This document shows, piece after piece, positions 16,631 through 26,726 of a stretch of DNA of 64,000 nucleotides (position 1 is its first letter; each line of letters opens with the position of its first letter). Made by a program: the position numbers and the translations under genes. The notes below the pieces were generated by a model. It ran no database searches. It saw only the letters and a list, made by a program, of their open reading frames with translations, and was not told the origin of the DNA. The stretch is from the NCBI RefSeq assembly GCF_007748195.1, contig NZ_CP037920.1, forward strand, positions 558,001 through 622,000. The letters run 5' to 3'. Source of the stretch: Gimesia aquarii. Its GTDB lineage: Bacteria; Planctomycetota; Planctomycetia; Planctomycetales; Planctomycetaceae.

Positions 16631-18139
16631 CTACTTCGGGACCACAACAAAACGGGCACCACTGTTGTTTCTTACCAACAGCAACACACTCTTCTTGTCT
16701 TTGGCCTCTTTCAATCCTTGATTAAACTGATCCATTGAAGAGACTTCAGTAGTTCCAATTTTTTCAATGATCATGCCTTTCATCAAACCAGCTTCTTCAG
16801 CAGCACTTCCAGGTTCGACAGAAGTAATAACGACTCCTTTGACATTGTCGGAATATCCCAGCTGATTCGCCAGTTCGCTTGTTAAGGGTTGAACTTCAAT
16901 ATTGAGATCATTAACACTGGTTTTGGATTTCTCTTTTTTAGAACCATCAAGTGGTTTTTCATCTTTTGCAACAGAGAAACTCTTTGGCATTTCTTTCATT
17001 GTGATGTTCTGCGTGATGCGTTTGCCATCTCGCAAAAGTTCCATCACGTAAGACTTACCAACAACCAGTTGTTCAACAATACCCTGCAGGTTGCGAGGTC
17101 CGGATACATCCTTTCCTGCGAATTTCAGGATGATGTCACCTGTCTGCAATTTACCTGCTTCAGCTGGTGAACCTTCCATAACCTGAGTGATGATGGCTCC
17201 CTGACCTACCTTGATGTCAAAGGATTTCGCCAGATCATTGCTGATTGGTTGGATTCCTACACCCAGGAATGATCGTTTCACCTGACCGTGGTCGATTAAC
17301 TGACCAGACACCCATCGTGCCATATTCACAGGAATGGCAAAACCAACCCCATCATATCCACCACTACGGCTGGAGATGGCAGTATTGACACCGATGACTT
17401 CACCCTTAAGGTTTAAGAGTGGACCACCACTGTTACCAGGGTTAATTGCGGCATCTGTTTGTAAATAGTCTTCCCGGTCATTGATTCCCGGACCACGACC
17501 TTTTGCACTGATGATACCATTGGTCACACTCATACCAATACCGAATGGGTTTCCGATTGCCAGTACCCAGTCACCGATTTCCATTTTAGTGCTATCACCC
17601 ATGGGAATCGCTTGCAGGTTACTCGCATCGTCAATTTTAATGACCGCGATGTCAGAACGAGGGTCCATACGAATGTCACTCGCGGTAAACTCACGACCGT
17701 CGTTTAAAGTGACTTTAACGACATCTGCCCCACGAACGACGTGAGAGTTTGTCATGATGAGCCCTGATTTATTGATGATAAATCCAGAACCGGATCCCAT
17801 TCGTCGGGGAGACCGTCGAGGCTGATTCTTAAACTGTTTAAACATGTCTTTGAATCGAGGATCATTTTGGAACAGATCCTGAAACGGAGAATCATCACCA
17901 AACGGCATCAGGTTTTCACCAGAGACTTTTGAAGTCTTGCCAACTGTTTCAATTGCGACAATTGAAGGCATCGCTTTTTTGCTGACTTCACGGAATACAT
18001 TCGAGAGATCTTGTACGGTTGCGGCTGTAGGGACATCTGAGCTCGAATCTTTTTGAGCCATCCCTACTGCTGCACCGACCAGACATGCGCTACCAATCAT
18101 AGCGAACATCCAGTTTCGGTTTGCTGTTAACGCTTTCAT
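16631..18139 (-). CDS. htrA: DegP/HtrA (Do family) periplasmic serine protease with two PDZ domains
   Basis: 502 residues. Signal segment about 1-28. The trypsin-like core has the full triad: H133 (MTNSHVV), D163 (RSDIAVIKID) and S237 (PGNSGGPL). Two PDZ domains follow (about 290-385 and 415-500). DegP-type proteases act as oligomers that degrade or refold damaged envelope proteins. The ATG at 18139 has a perfect AGGAGG eight bases upstream, suggesting high expression. The gene has its own terminator. A Lys-rich, probably flexible link separates the PDZ domains. Confidence 0.95.
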   Translation of the reverse strand: MKALTANRNWMFAMIGSACLVGAAVGMAQKDSSSDVPTAATVQDLSNVFREVSKKAMPSIVAIETVGKTSKVSGENLMPFGDDSPFQDLFQNDPRFKDMFKQFKNQPRRSPRRMGSGSGFIINKSGLIMTNSHVVRGADVVKVTLNDGREFTASDIRMDPRSDIAVIKIDDASNLQAIPMGDSTKMEIGDWVLAIGNPFGIGMSVTNGIISAKGRGPGINDREDYLQTDAAINPGNSGGPLLNLKGEVIGVNTAISSRSGGYDGVGFAIPVNMARWVSGQLIDHGQVKRSFLGVGIQPISNDLAKSFDIKVGQGAIITQVMEGSPAEAGKLQTGDIILKFAGKDVSGPRNLQGIVEQLVVGKSYVMELLRDGKRITQNITMKEMPKSFSVAKDEKPLDGSKKEKSKTSVNDLNIEVQPLTSELANQLGYSDNVKGVVITSVEPGSAAEEAGLMKGMIIEKIGTTEVSSMDQFNQGLKEAKDKKSVLLLVRNNSGARFVVVPK

Positions 18140-18664
18140 GTAAATACCCTCCTACATTAAACGGCTTTCAAGATACGCCTATGGCTATCTCTTTTATGGA
18201 ATTAATACAAAATAAGTAACGTAGCTCAAATCCCAAAATTGCTCGAAAAATAACTCTGTTTCAGATTGAAATAGCTGAGATCAAGTCAACTCGGTTCGAG
18301 AAAACATGATCCGGATGTGTGCACATCTTTTTAGCTTTTTGATTAATTCATCAAGCGGCTGAACTAGTAATACTACGGATGGAAGAGGTTAATCTGTTGG
18401 GAACCCTTCGAAAAAAAGATCACTTTTATGGCTTCAAGAGCTCATTAATAAGTGACGAGTATTGATTATAAAGCCTGAAAACCTGAATATTTCTCAACCA
18501 ATCGTATGAAACGTCATTTTTTTGTTTTCCTCCTACCTACACTAATGTTAATATTGGCAAATACTTAGGTAATACACCCCAAGGCTCATTGCAGCCCCGT
18601 TCCGTTGAAAATTGGTTGATCATTTGATTTTCCTCAATACCATGAAGTAAGAGGAGACCCTTTT
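18140..18664. other. Divergent intergenic region between htrA and rnc
   Basis: 525 bp, AT-rich, must hold both promoters. No secure promoter, repeat or RNA was recognised. The last bases before rnc provide an AGAGGAG ribosome site. Confidence 0.5.
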
Positions 18665-19408
18665 ATGCTGTACGATCTCAATCCTAAAGAGATCGATCAA
18701 CTCCTGGAAGAGTGTCAAAAGAATCTGGGTTACCAATTTTCGGATTTGGAATTGTTAAAGTGCTGTTTAACTCACACTTCTGCTGCAAAGACCCGGACTG
18801 ATTCTAACGAACGCCTGGAGTTTTTGGGGGACTCCATTCTAGGCTCAATTGTTTGCGAAAAGCTCTATCATCAGTTTCCCAATGCCCCTGAGGGGGAATT
18901 GACCCGGATTAAGTCAGCCGTTGTCAGTCGCAATACCTGTACCAGACTGGCCCGTGAAAAGGATCTGGATCGATTTATTTTTGTGGGTAAAGGACTGGCG
19001 ATGACGGAAACCTTGCCTGAATCACTTTTGGCAGGGATGTTTGAAGCCATTATCGCTGGAATCTACCTGGATGGGGGAATCGAGCCGGTGCACACTTTTT
19101 TAGACCCTCTGGTTGAACGCGAGAATCATAAAGCGTCCCGTTCGACGCATGGATTTAATTATAAAAGCCTGCTGCAACAATACTCACAGAAAAAGTTCTC
19201 TGAAACTCCCGTTTATGAGTTACTGGATGAAAAAGGACCGGATCACTCTAAATTTTTCCAAGTCACTGCAATCATTGGTGCGCATCGATACGAACCTGCC
19301 TGGGGTTCGACCAAAAAAGAGGCTGAACAACGCGCCGCCTTCAATGCATTGCGCGATAATGAAAGTGACGAGGAGTGGGAACTCCCTGCATTGCCGGACG
19401 CCATTTGA
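18665..19408 (+). CDS. rnc: Ribonuclease III
   Basis: 247 residues. The catalytic signature NERLEFLGDSIL (48-59) is intact, and the second acidic motif occurs as LLAGMFEAIIAGIYLDGG. From about 155 a double-stranded RNA-binding domain follows (NYKSLLQQYSQKK, then a C-terminal GSTKKEAEQRAAFNAL). The enzyme cuts double-stranded RNA, including rRNA precursors. The ATG at 18665 follows AGAGGAG. No era or acpP gene is adjacent, unlike in many bacteria. Confidence 0.95.
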   Translation: MLYDLNPKEIDQLLEECQKNLGYQFSDLELLKCCLTHTSAAKTRTDSNERLEFLGDSILGSIVCEKLYHQFPNAPEGELTRIKSAVVSRNTCTRLAREKDLDRFIFVGKGLAMTETLPESLLAGMFEAIIAGIYLDGGIEPVHTFLDPLVERENHKASRSTHGFNYKSLLQQYSQKKFSETPVYELLDEKGPDHSKFFQVTAIIGAHRYEPAWGSTKKEAEQRAAFNALRDNESDEEWELPALPDAI

Positions 19409-19895
19409 TTCATTTTTCAGTTGTCATTCTGCAGAGCACCAGTGTGAAACGTGTGAGTCTTATCCGTATGCTCTCGTCCGTAAATAGAAAGGGCCGAGAG
19501 AATACGGGAATTCTCTCGGCTCTCAAGATGGGGATGATGTTTTGGAGTGGCCCAGAACGGGCTGACCCGCCTCCACGGGTCGGTGGGATTGTCTCTCTCT
19601 TTTCTCTTGAACTTTAAAGTCTCTCAACTCTTTAAAGTCCGATGGGTCTCTCTCTTTACCCAACGCACAGATAAAGCAGCAAGCGTGCCAATCCCAACCA
19701 AAAGAGTATTGTTATTTTAGGAATGTGCGCTGAAATGCCTGAAAAGAAGTAGAATTCGTTTCTTGTTTTCTTGGCGATTTTTTTTGCTCGATGCAAAATT
19801 GCAAGAATTGCAATGTAAATTCCCTCGGATTGACCCACAAAATGTAAGACTTACAAGAGACAGATCGATGATTCCGATTCATCATTCTTGATTCA
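19409..19895. other. Repeat-rich convergent spacer
   Basis: 487 bp between convergent rnc and transglutaminase genes. It holds an 11-bp perfect hairpin at 19493-19520 (no T-run; the likely rnc transcript end), a 6-bp GACCCG/CGGGTC hairpin at 19564-19581, two ACTTTAAAGT-type palindromes near 19611 and 19627, and a repeated GTCTCTCTCTTT at 19591 and 19646. No coding frame is supported. Confidence 0.55.
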
Positions 19896-21461
19896 TCACT
19901 TCGATTTCGGGGTAGAATCGATGATTTCGATGGAAAGTTTACCGACTGTTTGAAGTAGAGGCAGGAAGATCGTCAACGGCGCGGGGGCATTATCCGCAAG
20001 GCTGGAATCGGTGAGCTTAATGTGCCCTGCCCCAATCCCCCCTTTTCCCAAAGTCGCATCGAGTGGAATCCAGCGATTATCCAGAAACACCTCCGTCCAC
20101 ATATGTCCGCCAAAGCTGGAACGATTTGGAATATAAACCATTCCTACCGCGACACGAGAAGGCAGATTTTGTGCTCGTAACATGGCTGCTAATAAAACGG
20201 CGTGTTCGGTGCAATCCCCTTCCATGTTTTTGGCCACCTCAGCTGCCGAAGCCAATGCTGTCGAAAAATTCTTTTTTCTCAAATTCTTGTAAACATAACG
20301 TTCCATCAAGAGCGCCTGTTTCCACGGATTTTTCTCAGATTTCACAGCCTCTTTCGCATATTTGATAATGCGCGGATCATCTGATTGAACGAATTGAGTG
20401 GGGGTGACAAACTCTGATCCGACTTTACTTTTCGGGAACTGAGTGGGAACAGGGGCTTTGGATACTGTTAACTCGATACTGTTCTTATCAAGGCTCTTGA
20501 TTTGTTGTGTTTCGCCTGTTGCTAGCAGCTTTGCCGGATCTTCACCCGGGAGAGTGACTTTATAGAGCACTTTTGTCGTGTCATGTGCACGCGGGAGAGA
20601 TTTGACTTTAATCAGTGTTTGCACCGCTAAATCGAGTTCCTCACCGGAAATCTCTTCCAATGCAATTTCTTTGCTCACGGTATAAGTCAACATGGATGAG
20701 CCCAGGAAGTCCATTGCTGTTTTGGGAATTTCTCCATCTTCAGTCACATACAAATCGACGATCATTCCCGGTAAGGCAGACTGCGTCATTTTGACATGCA
20801 GGCAGTTTTCACTACGGTCACCATATAATTCTGTTGTTTCATAATCTAAGGCAAGAAGTTTGACTTCAGTTACTTTATTGTATTCAGGCAGCAGCATTGA
20901 GAAGGATTTCTCTTCTCCCGGTTTTATTTGAGATGTTTTAAAAATACGCTCCAGATAACTAGGTGCGTGAAATGCAGGGTTCCATTTCAACTCAGACTGT
21001 TTAACTTTGTTTGCAACCTGAGTATTTATTTTTAATTTACCGTCTTCGACAACTCCTTTTGAAACGGTCGATTCGGCAGGCGGATTTTTCATTTCGAACG
21101 TGTACGATAATAGTTCGCCTTTTGTATTCTCAGTCGTTTTTAAGTGGGTCCCCATATTAATGACTTGCCCAAATCGCTTAATTTTCAGGAACGAATCACT
21201 CTGACTGCGAATGACCTTATGGCCAGCCTGATCTTCAATGCGGGTTTGTGAATAGGCATAGCCTATTCGCTGAGAATTGACATAAATGACCTGCCAGACG
21301 TCCTCGTCTTGAATTGTTGTTTTGGATGTGGCCGTTGAACCCGTTTCACTGGCAGGATTTCGAGAACAAGCACAAATGCTGAGTAGAAATAGAAAGATAC
21401 TGATCCAGGCAAGGACAGTCGGTGTCTGATTTTGCTTTTTTTCGAGCAAATGAGTCTTCAT
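19896..21461 (-). CDS. Transglutaminase-like (papain-fold) lipoprotein
   Basis: 521 residues. Residues 15-31 are a hydrophobic signal ending in LLSICAC, with a possible lipobox Cys near 30-32. The transglutaminase-like core is C-terminal with an intact triad: C417 in EGDCTEH, H453 in GGHMWTEV and D468 in PLDATLG. These folds act as peptidases or amide-forming enzymes outside the cytoplasm. The first 400 residues are beta-rich and unlike any family I recognise. The gene is single and convergent with rnc. Confidence 0.82.
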   Translation of the reverse strand: MKTHLLEKKQNQTPTVLAWISIFLFLLSICACSRNPASETGSTATSKTTIQDEDVWQVIYVNSQRIGYAYSQTRIEDQAGHKVIRSQSDSFLKIKRFGQVINMGTHLKTTENTKGELLSYTFEMKNPPAESTVSKGVVEDGKLKINTQVANKVKQSELKWNPAFHAPSYLERIFKTSQIKPGEEKSFSMLLPEYNKVTEVKLLALDYETTELYGDRSENCLHVKMTQSALPGMIVDLYVTEDGEIPKTAMDFLGSSMLTYTVSKEIALEEISGEELDLAVQTLIKVKSLPRAHDTTKVLYKVTLPGEDPAKLLATGETQQIKSLDKNSIELTVSKAPVPTQFPKSKVGSEFVTPTQFVQSDDPRIIKYAKEAVKSEKNPWKQALLMERYVYKNLRKKNFSTALASAAEVAKNMEGDCTEHAVLLAAMLRAQNLPSRVAVGMVYIPNRSSFGGHMWTEVFLDNRWIPLDATLGKGGIGAGHIKLTDSSLADNAPAPLTIFLPLLQTVGKLSIEIIDSTPKSK

Positions 21462-21670
21462 ATATCGAACCTACTACTAGCTTGTTTTCAGGTTGATTAA
21501 AGTGTCTCCAAAACCAATTGAATCAAGGATAATCGTATTGCTGTCATTAAGATTCAAATGACCATGGATGGAAAGAGCGGAGAACACATCCATCAAGTTT
21601 GGATCAACTAACATCAACAATATGTGGTATCCAGTTCCGACAACAGATTATAAATAGAATTGGCAAATGA

Positions 21671-21702
21671 AAAACCCCACAATTCATATCAGAATTATGG
21701 GG
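21671..21702 (-). terminator. Terminator of the basic/acidic small protein gene
   Basis: An 11-bp stem (21675-21685 with 21692-21702, one G-U) is followed on the minus strand by T residues (complement of 21671-21674). It lies 38 bp past the stop of the gene at 21740. Confidence 0.8.
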
Positions 21703-21739
21703 ATTGCTCTAATTCTCACAGCGGCTTGAAGATTCAAAC

Positions 21740-22201
21740 TCACTCAATCTCTTCATCGACTTCGATTTCATCATCAATCGCATCAATCTCGTCAACATCA
21801 TCATCAATGACTTCTGGTTCGTCTTGAACTTTCAAAGTTTCTTCTTCGTCATCCAAGTCACTGGCATCGTCTTCAGGAGCTTTTGTCGCCGCAACCTGAC
21901 CATCGAGAGGCTCTTTGATTGGCTGGATGAAATACAGCTTTTTTGCGTTTTTAGCACGTAATTGTTCGATACGTTCTTCAGCTGCATCTCGTTGGTCATA
22001 AGAGAAACGAGATTCTTCTTTCATGCTTCCTGTGAATACACCCCAAAACAGCCGCCGTCGAACCTCTGTTTTTGTTGCTTTTTTCTTGCGTACTGCCTTT
22101 TTCTTTTTGACGGCTTTTTTCTTGGGAGATGTTTTTGCATCAGCCTCGGCTGCTTCGGCCTGACGGCGCATTTCCAGACGACTGGGAGACTTTCGTGCCA
22201 T
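21740..22201 (-). CDS. Small charged protein, basic N-terminus and acidic tail
   Basis: 153 residues. Residues 25-50 are lysine-rich (SPKKKAVKKKKAVRKKKA), reminiscent of histone-H1-like or other nucleic-acid-binding tails. The middle (about 50-100) is more ordered, with RRRLFWGVFTGSMKEESRF and KKLYFIQPIKEP, probably the conserved core. The C-terminal 50 residues are almost all Asp/Glu. I do not recognise a named family; a DNA- or RNA-associated role is only a guess from charge. A clear terminator follows. Confidence 0.65.
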   Translation of the reverse strand: MARKSPSRLEMRRQAEAAEADAKTSPKKKAVKKKKAVRKKKATKTEVRRRLFWGVFTGSMKEESRFSYDQRDAAEERIEQLRAKNAKKLYFIQPIKEPLDGQVAATKAPEDDASDLDDEEETLKVQDEPEVIDDDVDEIDAIDDEIEVDEEIE

Positions 22202-22761
22202 TGTTTATTCTTTGGTAAAATAGGTCTTTAGTGAAAATGGGAACATCCTGCAAGGATTAGCAAGGCAACTAGCATACCATTTCATTTCCTGAATGACTAC
22301 GGACATGGAAGTAATGAGTGAACGAAGAGGCCATTTTTTTGAATTTCTGACTAACAATATTCAGCTACAATGATCTGCCAATCAAATCAATAAAACGAAA
22401 GTGATTTCTCGTAAGGTAAAGTCAGCTTATTTACGGTTGAATACTGATCATAATATCACATTATTTTGTCTGTTCCACTGAGAGGAAATTTTTTTGTCAG
22501 CATCTAAAAAAAGCTATAAATCAATTGAAAATAAAGGTTTGTGTGGATTTTATCTCTGTAGAGCCCAAGAACATTTAACCAATTTCTTCGAAATAATCAG
22601 AATAACTTATTTAACCGGACCAAGATAACCGATCAATCAGGATAGCAATCTAATTGTTTTGTTTGCGCAGCAGGAATGACTCACTGTGTAAAGCGGGGCA
22701 AAAAGATACAGCTATGATTTAATGGACGAAAACATAAACTCAATTGGGAACGGAGTTGTTC
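22202..22761. other. Divergent intergenic region upstream of the BON gene
   Basis: 560 bp, AT-rich, no recognised promoter pair, repeat or RNA. A GGAG lies just before the BON start. Confidence 0.5.
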
Positions 22762-23892
22762 ATGAAACGGTATCGTAAGTGGGTCTTGACGCTGGGGATC
22801 ATGGCGGTGACTCCCGGTATCACAATGGCCGGGCCCTTGGATTTCTTCAGCAAGAAGTCTGAACAGTCAAGCTCGACCGCTGTATCCGGTAAACTTTCTA
22901 ATAATCAGAGAGTCGCCAATGAAATTGCAGACGTTTTGAGAAAAGCTCGACTGACCGGTTACAACATGGAAATCGAGTATAATAAAGGCGTCGCAAAACT
23001 TTCGGGTAAAATCCCGACTGCTGCACAGAAAGCACAGGCAACCAGCTTAATCTCTAGAATTAAGGGTGTCACTCGTGTTGACAACCAGCTCGAAGTCAGC
23101 GAAGCTCAGAGTAGGCAAGTTCCTACTTTAGGCCGGGAAACCAGTAAATCAAGCCTGAATCCATTCCGGAAACCTGCGGATATTCAACAGGCTTCTGCTA
23201 CTGATCCCTTCTTGAAAGGATCTTTAAACCAGGCACAGTTTGAACAGTCAGCTGAAAAGCCTGTCTCAAACATTCAGAGAGTATCAGGTCAGGTTGCTCG
23301 GGGTCCTGCTCCAAGTAATCAGCAAATGGCTGAGCAAATTGCGAAATCTCTGGGACCTGTCCTGGCATCAGCTCATGATGTAGAAATTCGCTTTAAAAAT
23401 GGGACTGCCATCCTACAGGGAGCCATTGGGTCCGTTCAAGAACAGCAAATGGCAACTCAAATTGCCCAACGAGTTCCAGGGGTACGGAATGTTGAAAATC
23501 GTTTGCAGATCTCACAAGCTGCTCCACAACAACGTTCAATGATCCAGCCTACGAACTACATGAACTATCAGGCCCCGCATCCCGGTCCTGCTGGAGCTCC
23601 TGCAATGACTCCTCAACCTGGAATTGGTGCTTCAAATAATGTTTACAATAGTCCGCACTTACCAAATGGAGCCTGGCCAACTTATGCACAATATCCAAAC
23701 TATGCACAAGTTGCTTATCCAAGCGAGTATAGTGCAAGTGCTTTCCCTTACATTGGGCCTTTCTATCCTTACCCACAAGTTCCATTGGGGTGGAGAGAAG
23801 CTCAATTGGAATGGGATGATGGATCATGGAAATTAAACTTCCGACCACGTACAAATCGCTGGTGGTGGTTTATGAATCCCAAAAACTGGTAA
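22762..23892 (+). CDS. Exported protein with two BON domains
   Basis: 376 residues from the ATG at 22762 (GGAG six bases upstream; an in-frame TTG at 22744 is rejected). Residues 1-24 form a signal peptide (KWVLTLGIMAVTPGITMAG). Two BON domains, about 48-107 and 187-250, carry the characteristic strand-helix pattern with NMEIEYNKGVAKLSGKI and DVEIRFKNGTAILQGAI and the GVxxVxN end. BON domains bind phospholipid or peptidoglycan-associated surfaces, as in OsmY/DolP. The C-terminal part is Pro/Tyr/Gln-rich and ends in Trp-rich WDDGSWKLNF and RWWWFMNPKNW. A terminator follows at 23921. Confidence 0.8.
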   Translation: MKRYRKWVLTLGIMAVTPGITMAGPLDFFSKKSEQSSSTAVSGKLSNNQRVANEIADVLRKARLTGYNMEIEYNKGVAKLSGKIPTAAQKAQATSLISRIKGVTRVDNQLEVSEAQSRQVPTLGRETSKSSLNPFRKPADIQQASATDPFLKGSLNQAQFEQSAEKPVSNIQRVSGQVARGPAPSNQQMAEQIAKSLGPVLASAHDVEIRFKNGTAILQGAIGSVQEQQMATQIAQRVPGVRNVENRLQISQAAPQQRSMIQPTNYMNYQAPHPGPAGAPAMTPQPGIGASNNVYNSPHLPNGAWPTYAQYPNYAQVAYPSEYSASAFPYIGPFYPYPQVPLGWREAQLEWDDGSWKLNFRPRTNRWWWFMNPKNW

Positions 23893-23920
23893 TGATCGGT
23901 TGACTATGACATTGCAAAGT

Positions 23921-23957
23921 GCCTTTCAGGAAGCATCGTTTCCTGGAAGGCATTTTT
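23921..23957 (+). terminator. Terminator of the BON gene
   Basis: A 12-bp stem (GCCTTTCAGGAA 23921-23932 with TTCCTGGAAGGC, one G-U) and a short loop, then A and five T. It lies 29 bp past the stop. Confidence 0.88.
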
Positions 23958-24195
23958 CATGAAGTGCTTGTTTTTGCAAAAGAACAAGATCTATGAGACA
24001 TACTATTTGCCGGTTAAATCGTCAAAATCGTCATATTTTCACAAGAGTTTTGAACGAACCGACCGATAAGAAGAATATGGAGTCATGTTCTCACACAGAA
24101 TATGACATCTCCTTACCAGAGCATGATGCTCTCTAACACTGATACGAAGCTACGATTAAATTACAGCTTTGTTAAAATCACCCGGAGGAAGAAGG

Positions 24196-24780
24196 ATGTT
24201 CAAAATCGGGAAGCAATATACCCGTGCTTTGCTTTTGGGCTGTGCCTGCTTATTAACACTTAATACCAGTGGATGTACGCTGCTCAAAGGTGCAATCGAA
24301 GTAACATATGCCGGCTCAATTTTCTGGCGTACTACTCCTTTAATCCCTGTAACCGCATATTGGTCCCAGTTGGTTGAAGATACATATTGGGAAGAAGAGC
24401 GCTACGACAAGGTTCCTATTTTAGACCCTGTTGAAGGTGAACACGCTCCTCTCTTCTGCCTTGATCCACCAAGTCCCGATGAAGTCATTCGGGCATTACC
24501 AGACAAAACCGGCGGCGGAGTCTGGTTCCTGGCTGAAACAACCCGTAACAATGTGCGTATGGTTGTAGAGCCTATCGTTGACCGTATTGGTGAATGCCGC
24601 TTCTTCCCCATGGTCGGCCCTGCTCGCCAGCATCACTGTCACTATAAGTGTACCGTGTATTATGACAAGACAATTCGATCAGACTGGCCCATTCCTTTCT
24701 CAAATCATGATCAAACAAAAGAAGTCGTTTACATCGACCACGACCACTTGATCCGCTGTGCGGGACCAGCATCTGAATAG
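24196..24780 (+). CDS. Small exported lipoprotein of unknown function
   Basis: 194 residues from the ATG at 24196, with GGAGGAAG just upstream; an in-frame ATG-like start at 24169 lies before that site. A lipobox LNTSGC ends at C27, so the mature protein is probably lipidated. The mature part has conserved-looking aromatic and Cys residues (FFPMVGPARQHHCHYKCTVYY) but no catalytic motif I know. It follows the BON gene but has its own ribosome site and terminator, so co-transcription is not certain. Confidence 0.7.
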   Translation: MFKIGKQYTRALLLGCACLLTLNTSGCTLLKGAIEVTYAGSIFWRTTPLIPVTAYWSQLVEDTYWEEERYDKVPILDPVEGEHAPLFCLDPPSPDEVIRALPDKTGGGVWFLAETTRNNVRMVVEPIVDRIGECRFFPMVGPARQHHCHYKCTVYYDKTIRSDWPIPFSNHDQTKEVVYIDHDHLIRCAGPASE

Positions 24781-24810
24781 TCTCCAAGATTTAGACTACC
24801 CACTTGCAGA

Positions 24811-24849
24811 GCCGATGATTCTAACCGGGTGATTGAATCGTCGGCTTTT
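24811..24849 (+). terminator. Terminator of the lipoprotein gene
   Basis: An 11-bp stem (24811-24821 with 24835-24845, one G-U) and four T. It lies 31 bp past the stop. Confidence 0.8.
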
Positions 24850-24929
24850 GCATGCGCAGTCCACCAACTTTGAATGACGGACTACCAATTCCTGGTCATT
24901 TTGCTTTCGGTAACGCAAATCCTGTCTGA

Positions 24930-26726
24930 CTACTTCACCTGGATTTGTGCCGTCACTCGATTCAAGTTGGCTCCGCTTACCGTTGCCAGCAGTGTTCCCG
25001 TTGTTTCTGTTGTGATGTCAAAAGTTGCTTTGCCTTTCGCATCGGCTGCGCGTACTTCATAGACTTCTTTGCCTTTCCACAAGCAGACCGTACTCCCCGG
25101 TGCATCCGTTGTGATGTTTACTGTTTGTTTGCCTTGATCCACCGATTTTGGGGCGATGATTTGAGGCATTCGTGGAGACTTCGCTCGCATATCCAGAGTG
25201 GGATCACCCAGCAGATTCAACTCACAAATACAGAGATGGTAACCGGCAGTCTTAACGGCATCGGCAGTCATGTCAGCCTTCGCCTTCATGAGAGCTTCAC
25301 CCGTTGTCAGTCCGCTACCTAGCCCATGAGACCAGTACCGTGTCATTGTCATTGTTGTTCCATCGAGCTTTCCCTCCAGGACCATCAGACGAAAGTCGGA
25401 AGGCTTATGAAAGTGCGGTTTACCGGTTCGAATAGGAGCTACGATTGCGACCGTCCCCCCGTTGGGCTGACGAATCATGGATTCAACGATTGATGGATCA
25501 TCCTCAGAGTCGTACTCACCGGTATTGCAGGAGACTGTAGTAATGAGTGGATACGCTCCGTCATTCTTCAGTTGACCAACATGTTTCGCAGTAAACATCG
25601 AGCGTTCAAGAACCCAGGCTGGCAGATGACCATGCCCATGGATATGCAGCTTCCCAGTCGTCTTCTTATTGAGTAAGGAGACCAGATTCTCGGCACTGAG
25701 ATCGTAGCTCCCTGGTTCGTCGTCCTTGTCCCACGGTGTCTCTCTTGAAAAGAAACGATTGACTTCACCCTCCTTCCAGACTTTGGAAACGTGACTGTCC
25801 CAACTCTTACGCACTTTGGGATAAGCGGGACTATCGGTGCAGGTGTAGATCATTTGCCGGGCAAAATCATTAGTGGGATAGCGTGATTCGTAAGCGATTA
25901 CTTTTTCTGTAAACGCCCTCACATCATCAGCGGTTCTCACCGGGATGCGTCCCAACCCGATCTGACCGTCGGGATAGGAAATCGCCTTGCGATCTTCATC
26001 CCACTCGCCATAGATCCCATCTCCATCGGCATCCCAATTCGTCTTACTCAAATAGACAATATCGGTTGGAATGCCCTCTGGTTCCTGTGCGTGCATTGTC
26101 CGATGTCCGCCTGGAATCAGACCATTCGCGCCAGACAGGCTGTCTCCGCCCAAAACCACCCACCGTGTTCCTTGCCGGTCAATATGATCGCGTACACAGA
26201 GCCGGATTTTCTCTTGTATATTTGTAGCTTCATAGTCTTCTTTAATCTTCTGAACGGTGATGATCTTTGTGGCTTTACCTCCCTGTGTTTTCCACTCCGC
26301 AAAGGGCTTCCAGGCAGCTGCGAGTTCGTTGGCCGTAATTAGTAACACGGTTGCCTGCTCCGAGTTTGTGAGCGCTGGAATTACGGTCGACACGCTTTTC
26401 AAATCATTGGTTGGTCCTTCAGTCGGGTTAGCCGGTGAATCAGGTTGGGGAGAATTATTTGCTGTGAACTCTCGTAGAACAATAAATCGATTGGTGAATT
26501 CTGTATTGGAGATGATACCATCGCCGTTCAGATCAACGGCCGTTGCAAACGCTTTTAATTCTGATTCGCTGAAGCTTGGCAGCGCCGTAGCAGCATAGGC
26601 TTGAAATTCATCAACTGTGCGATCGGCTACCTCAGACGAGCCGCAGCCTGCGGAGATGATCACACTGGTGAGTAGAATCAGTCGTTTGGCCACTATGAAG
26701 CTAGAATTTGACTTTTGCAGCATCAT
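24930..26726 (-). CDS. C25 (gingipain-type) cysteine peptidase lipoprotein with EF-hand
   Basis: 598 residues. A lipobox (ISAGC, C28) ends the signal peptide. Residues 65-76 (DLNGDGIISNTE) match an EF-hand calcium loop, and DADGDGIYGEWDED (232-245) is a second Asp-rich calcium-like loop. The peptidase core shows the C25 catalytic region: HIHGHGH (361-367) and TTVSCNTGEYD with C400, followed by NGGTVAIVAP and LLGDPTL. A C-terminal Ig-like domain (about 520-598) ends the protein, as in gingipains. The substrate is unknown. Two adjacent ATGs after GGGGAG leave the start uncertain by one codon. Confidence 0.85.
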   Translation of the reverse strand: MMLQKSNSSFIVAKRLILLTSVIISAGCGSSEVADRTVDEFQAYAATALPSFSESELKAFATAVDLNGDGIISNTEFTNRFIVLREFTANNSPQPDSPANPTEGPTNDLKSVSTVIPALTNSEQATVLLITANELAAAWKPFAEWKTQGGKATKIITVQKIKEDYEATNIQEKIRLCVRDHIDRQGTRWVVLGGDSLSGANGLIPGGHRTMHAQEPEGIPTDIVYLSKTNWDADGDGIYGEWDEDRKAISYPDGQIGLGRIPVRTADDVRAFTEKVIAYESRYPTNDFARQMIYTCTDSPAYPKVRKSWDSHVSKVWKEGEVNRFFSRETPWDKDDEPGSYDLSAENLVSLLNKKTTGKLHIHGHGHLPAWVLERSMFTAKHVGQLKNDGAYPLITTVSCNTGEYDSEDDPSIVESMIRQPNGGTVAIVAPIRTGKPHFHKPSDFRLMVLEGKLDGTTMTMTRYWSHGLGSGLTTGEALMKAKADMTADAVKTAGYHLCICELNLLGDPTLDMRAKSPRMPQIIAPKSVDQGKQTVNITTDAPGSTVCLWKGKEVYEVRAADAKGKATFDITTETTGTLLATVSGANLNRVTAQIQVK

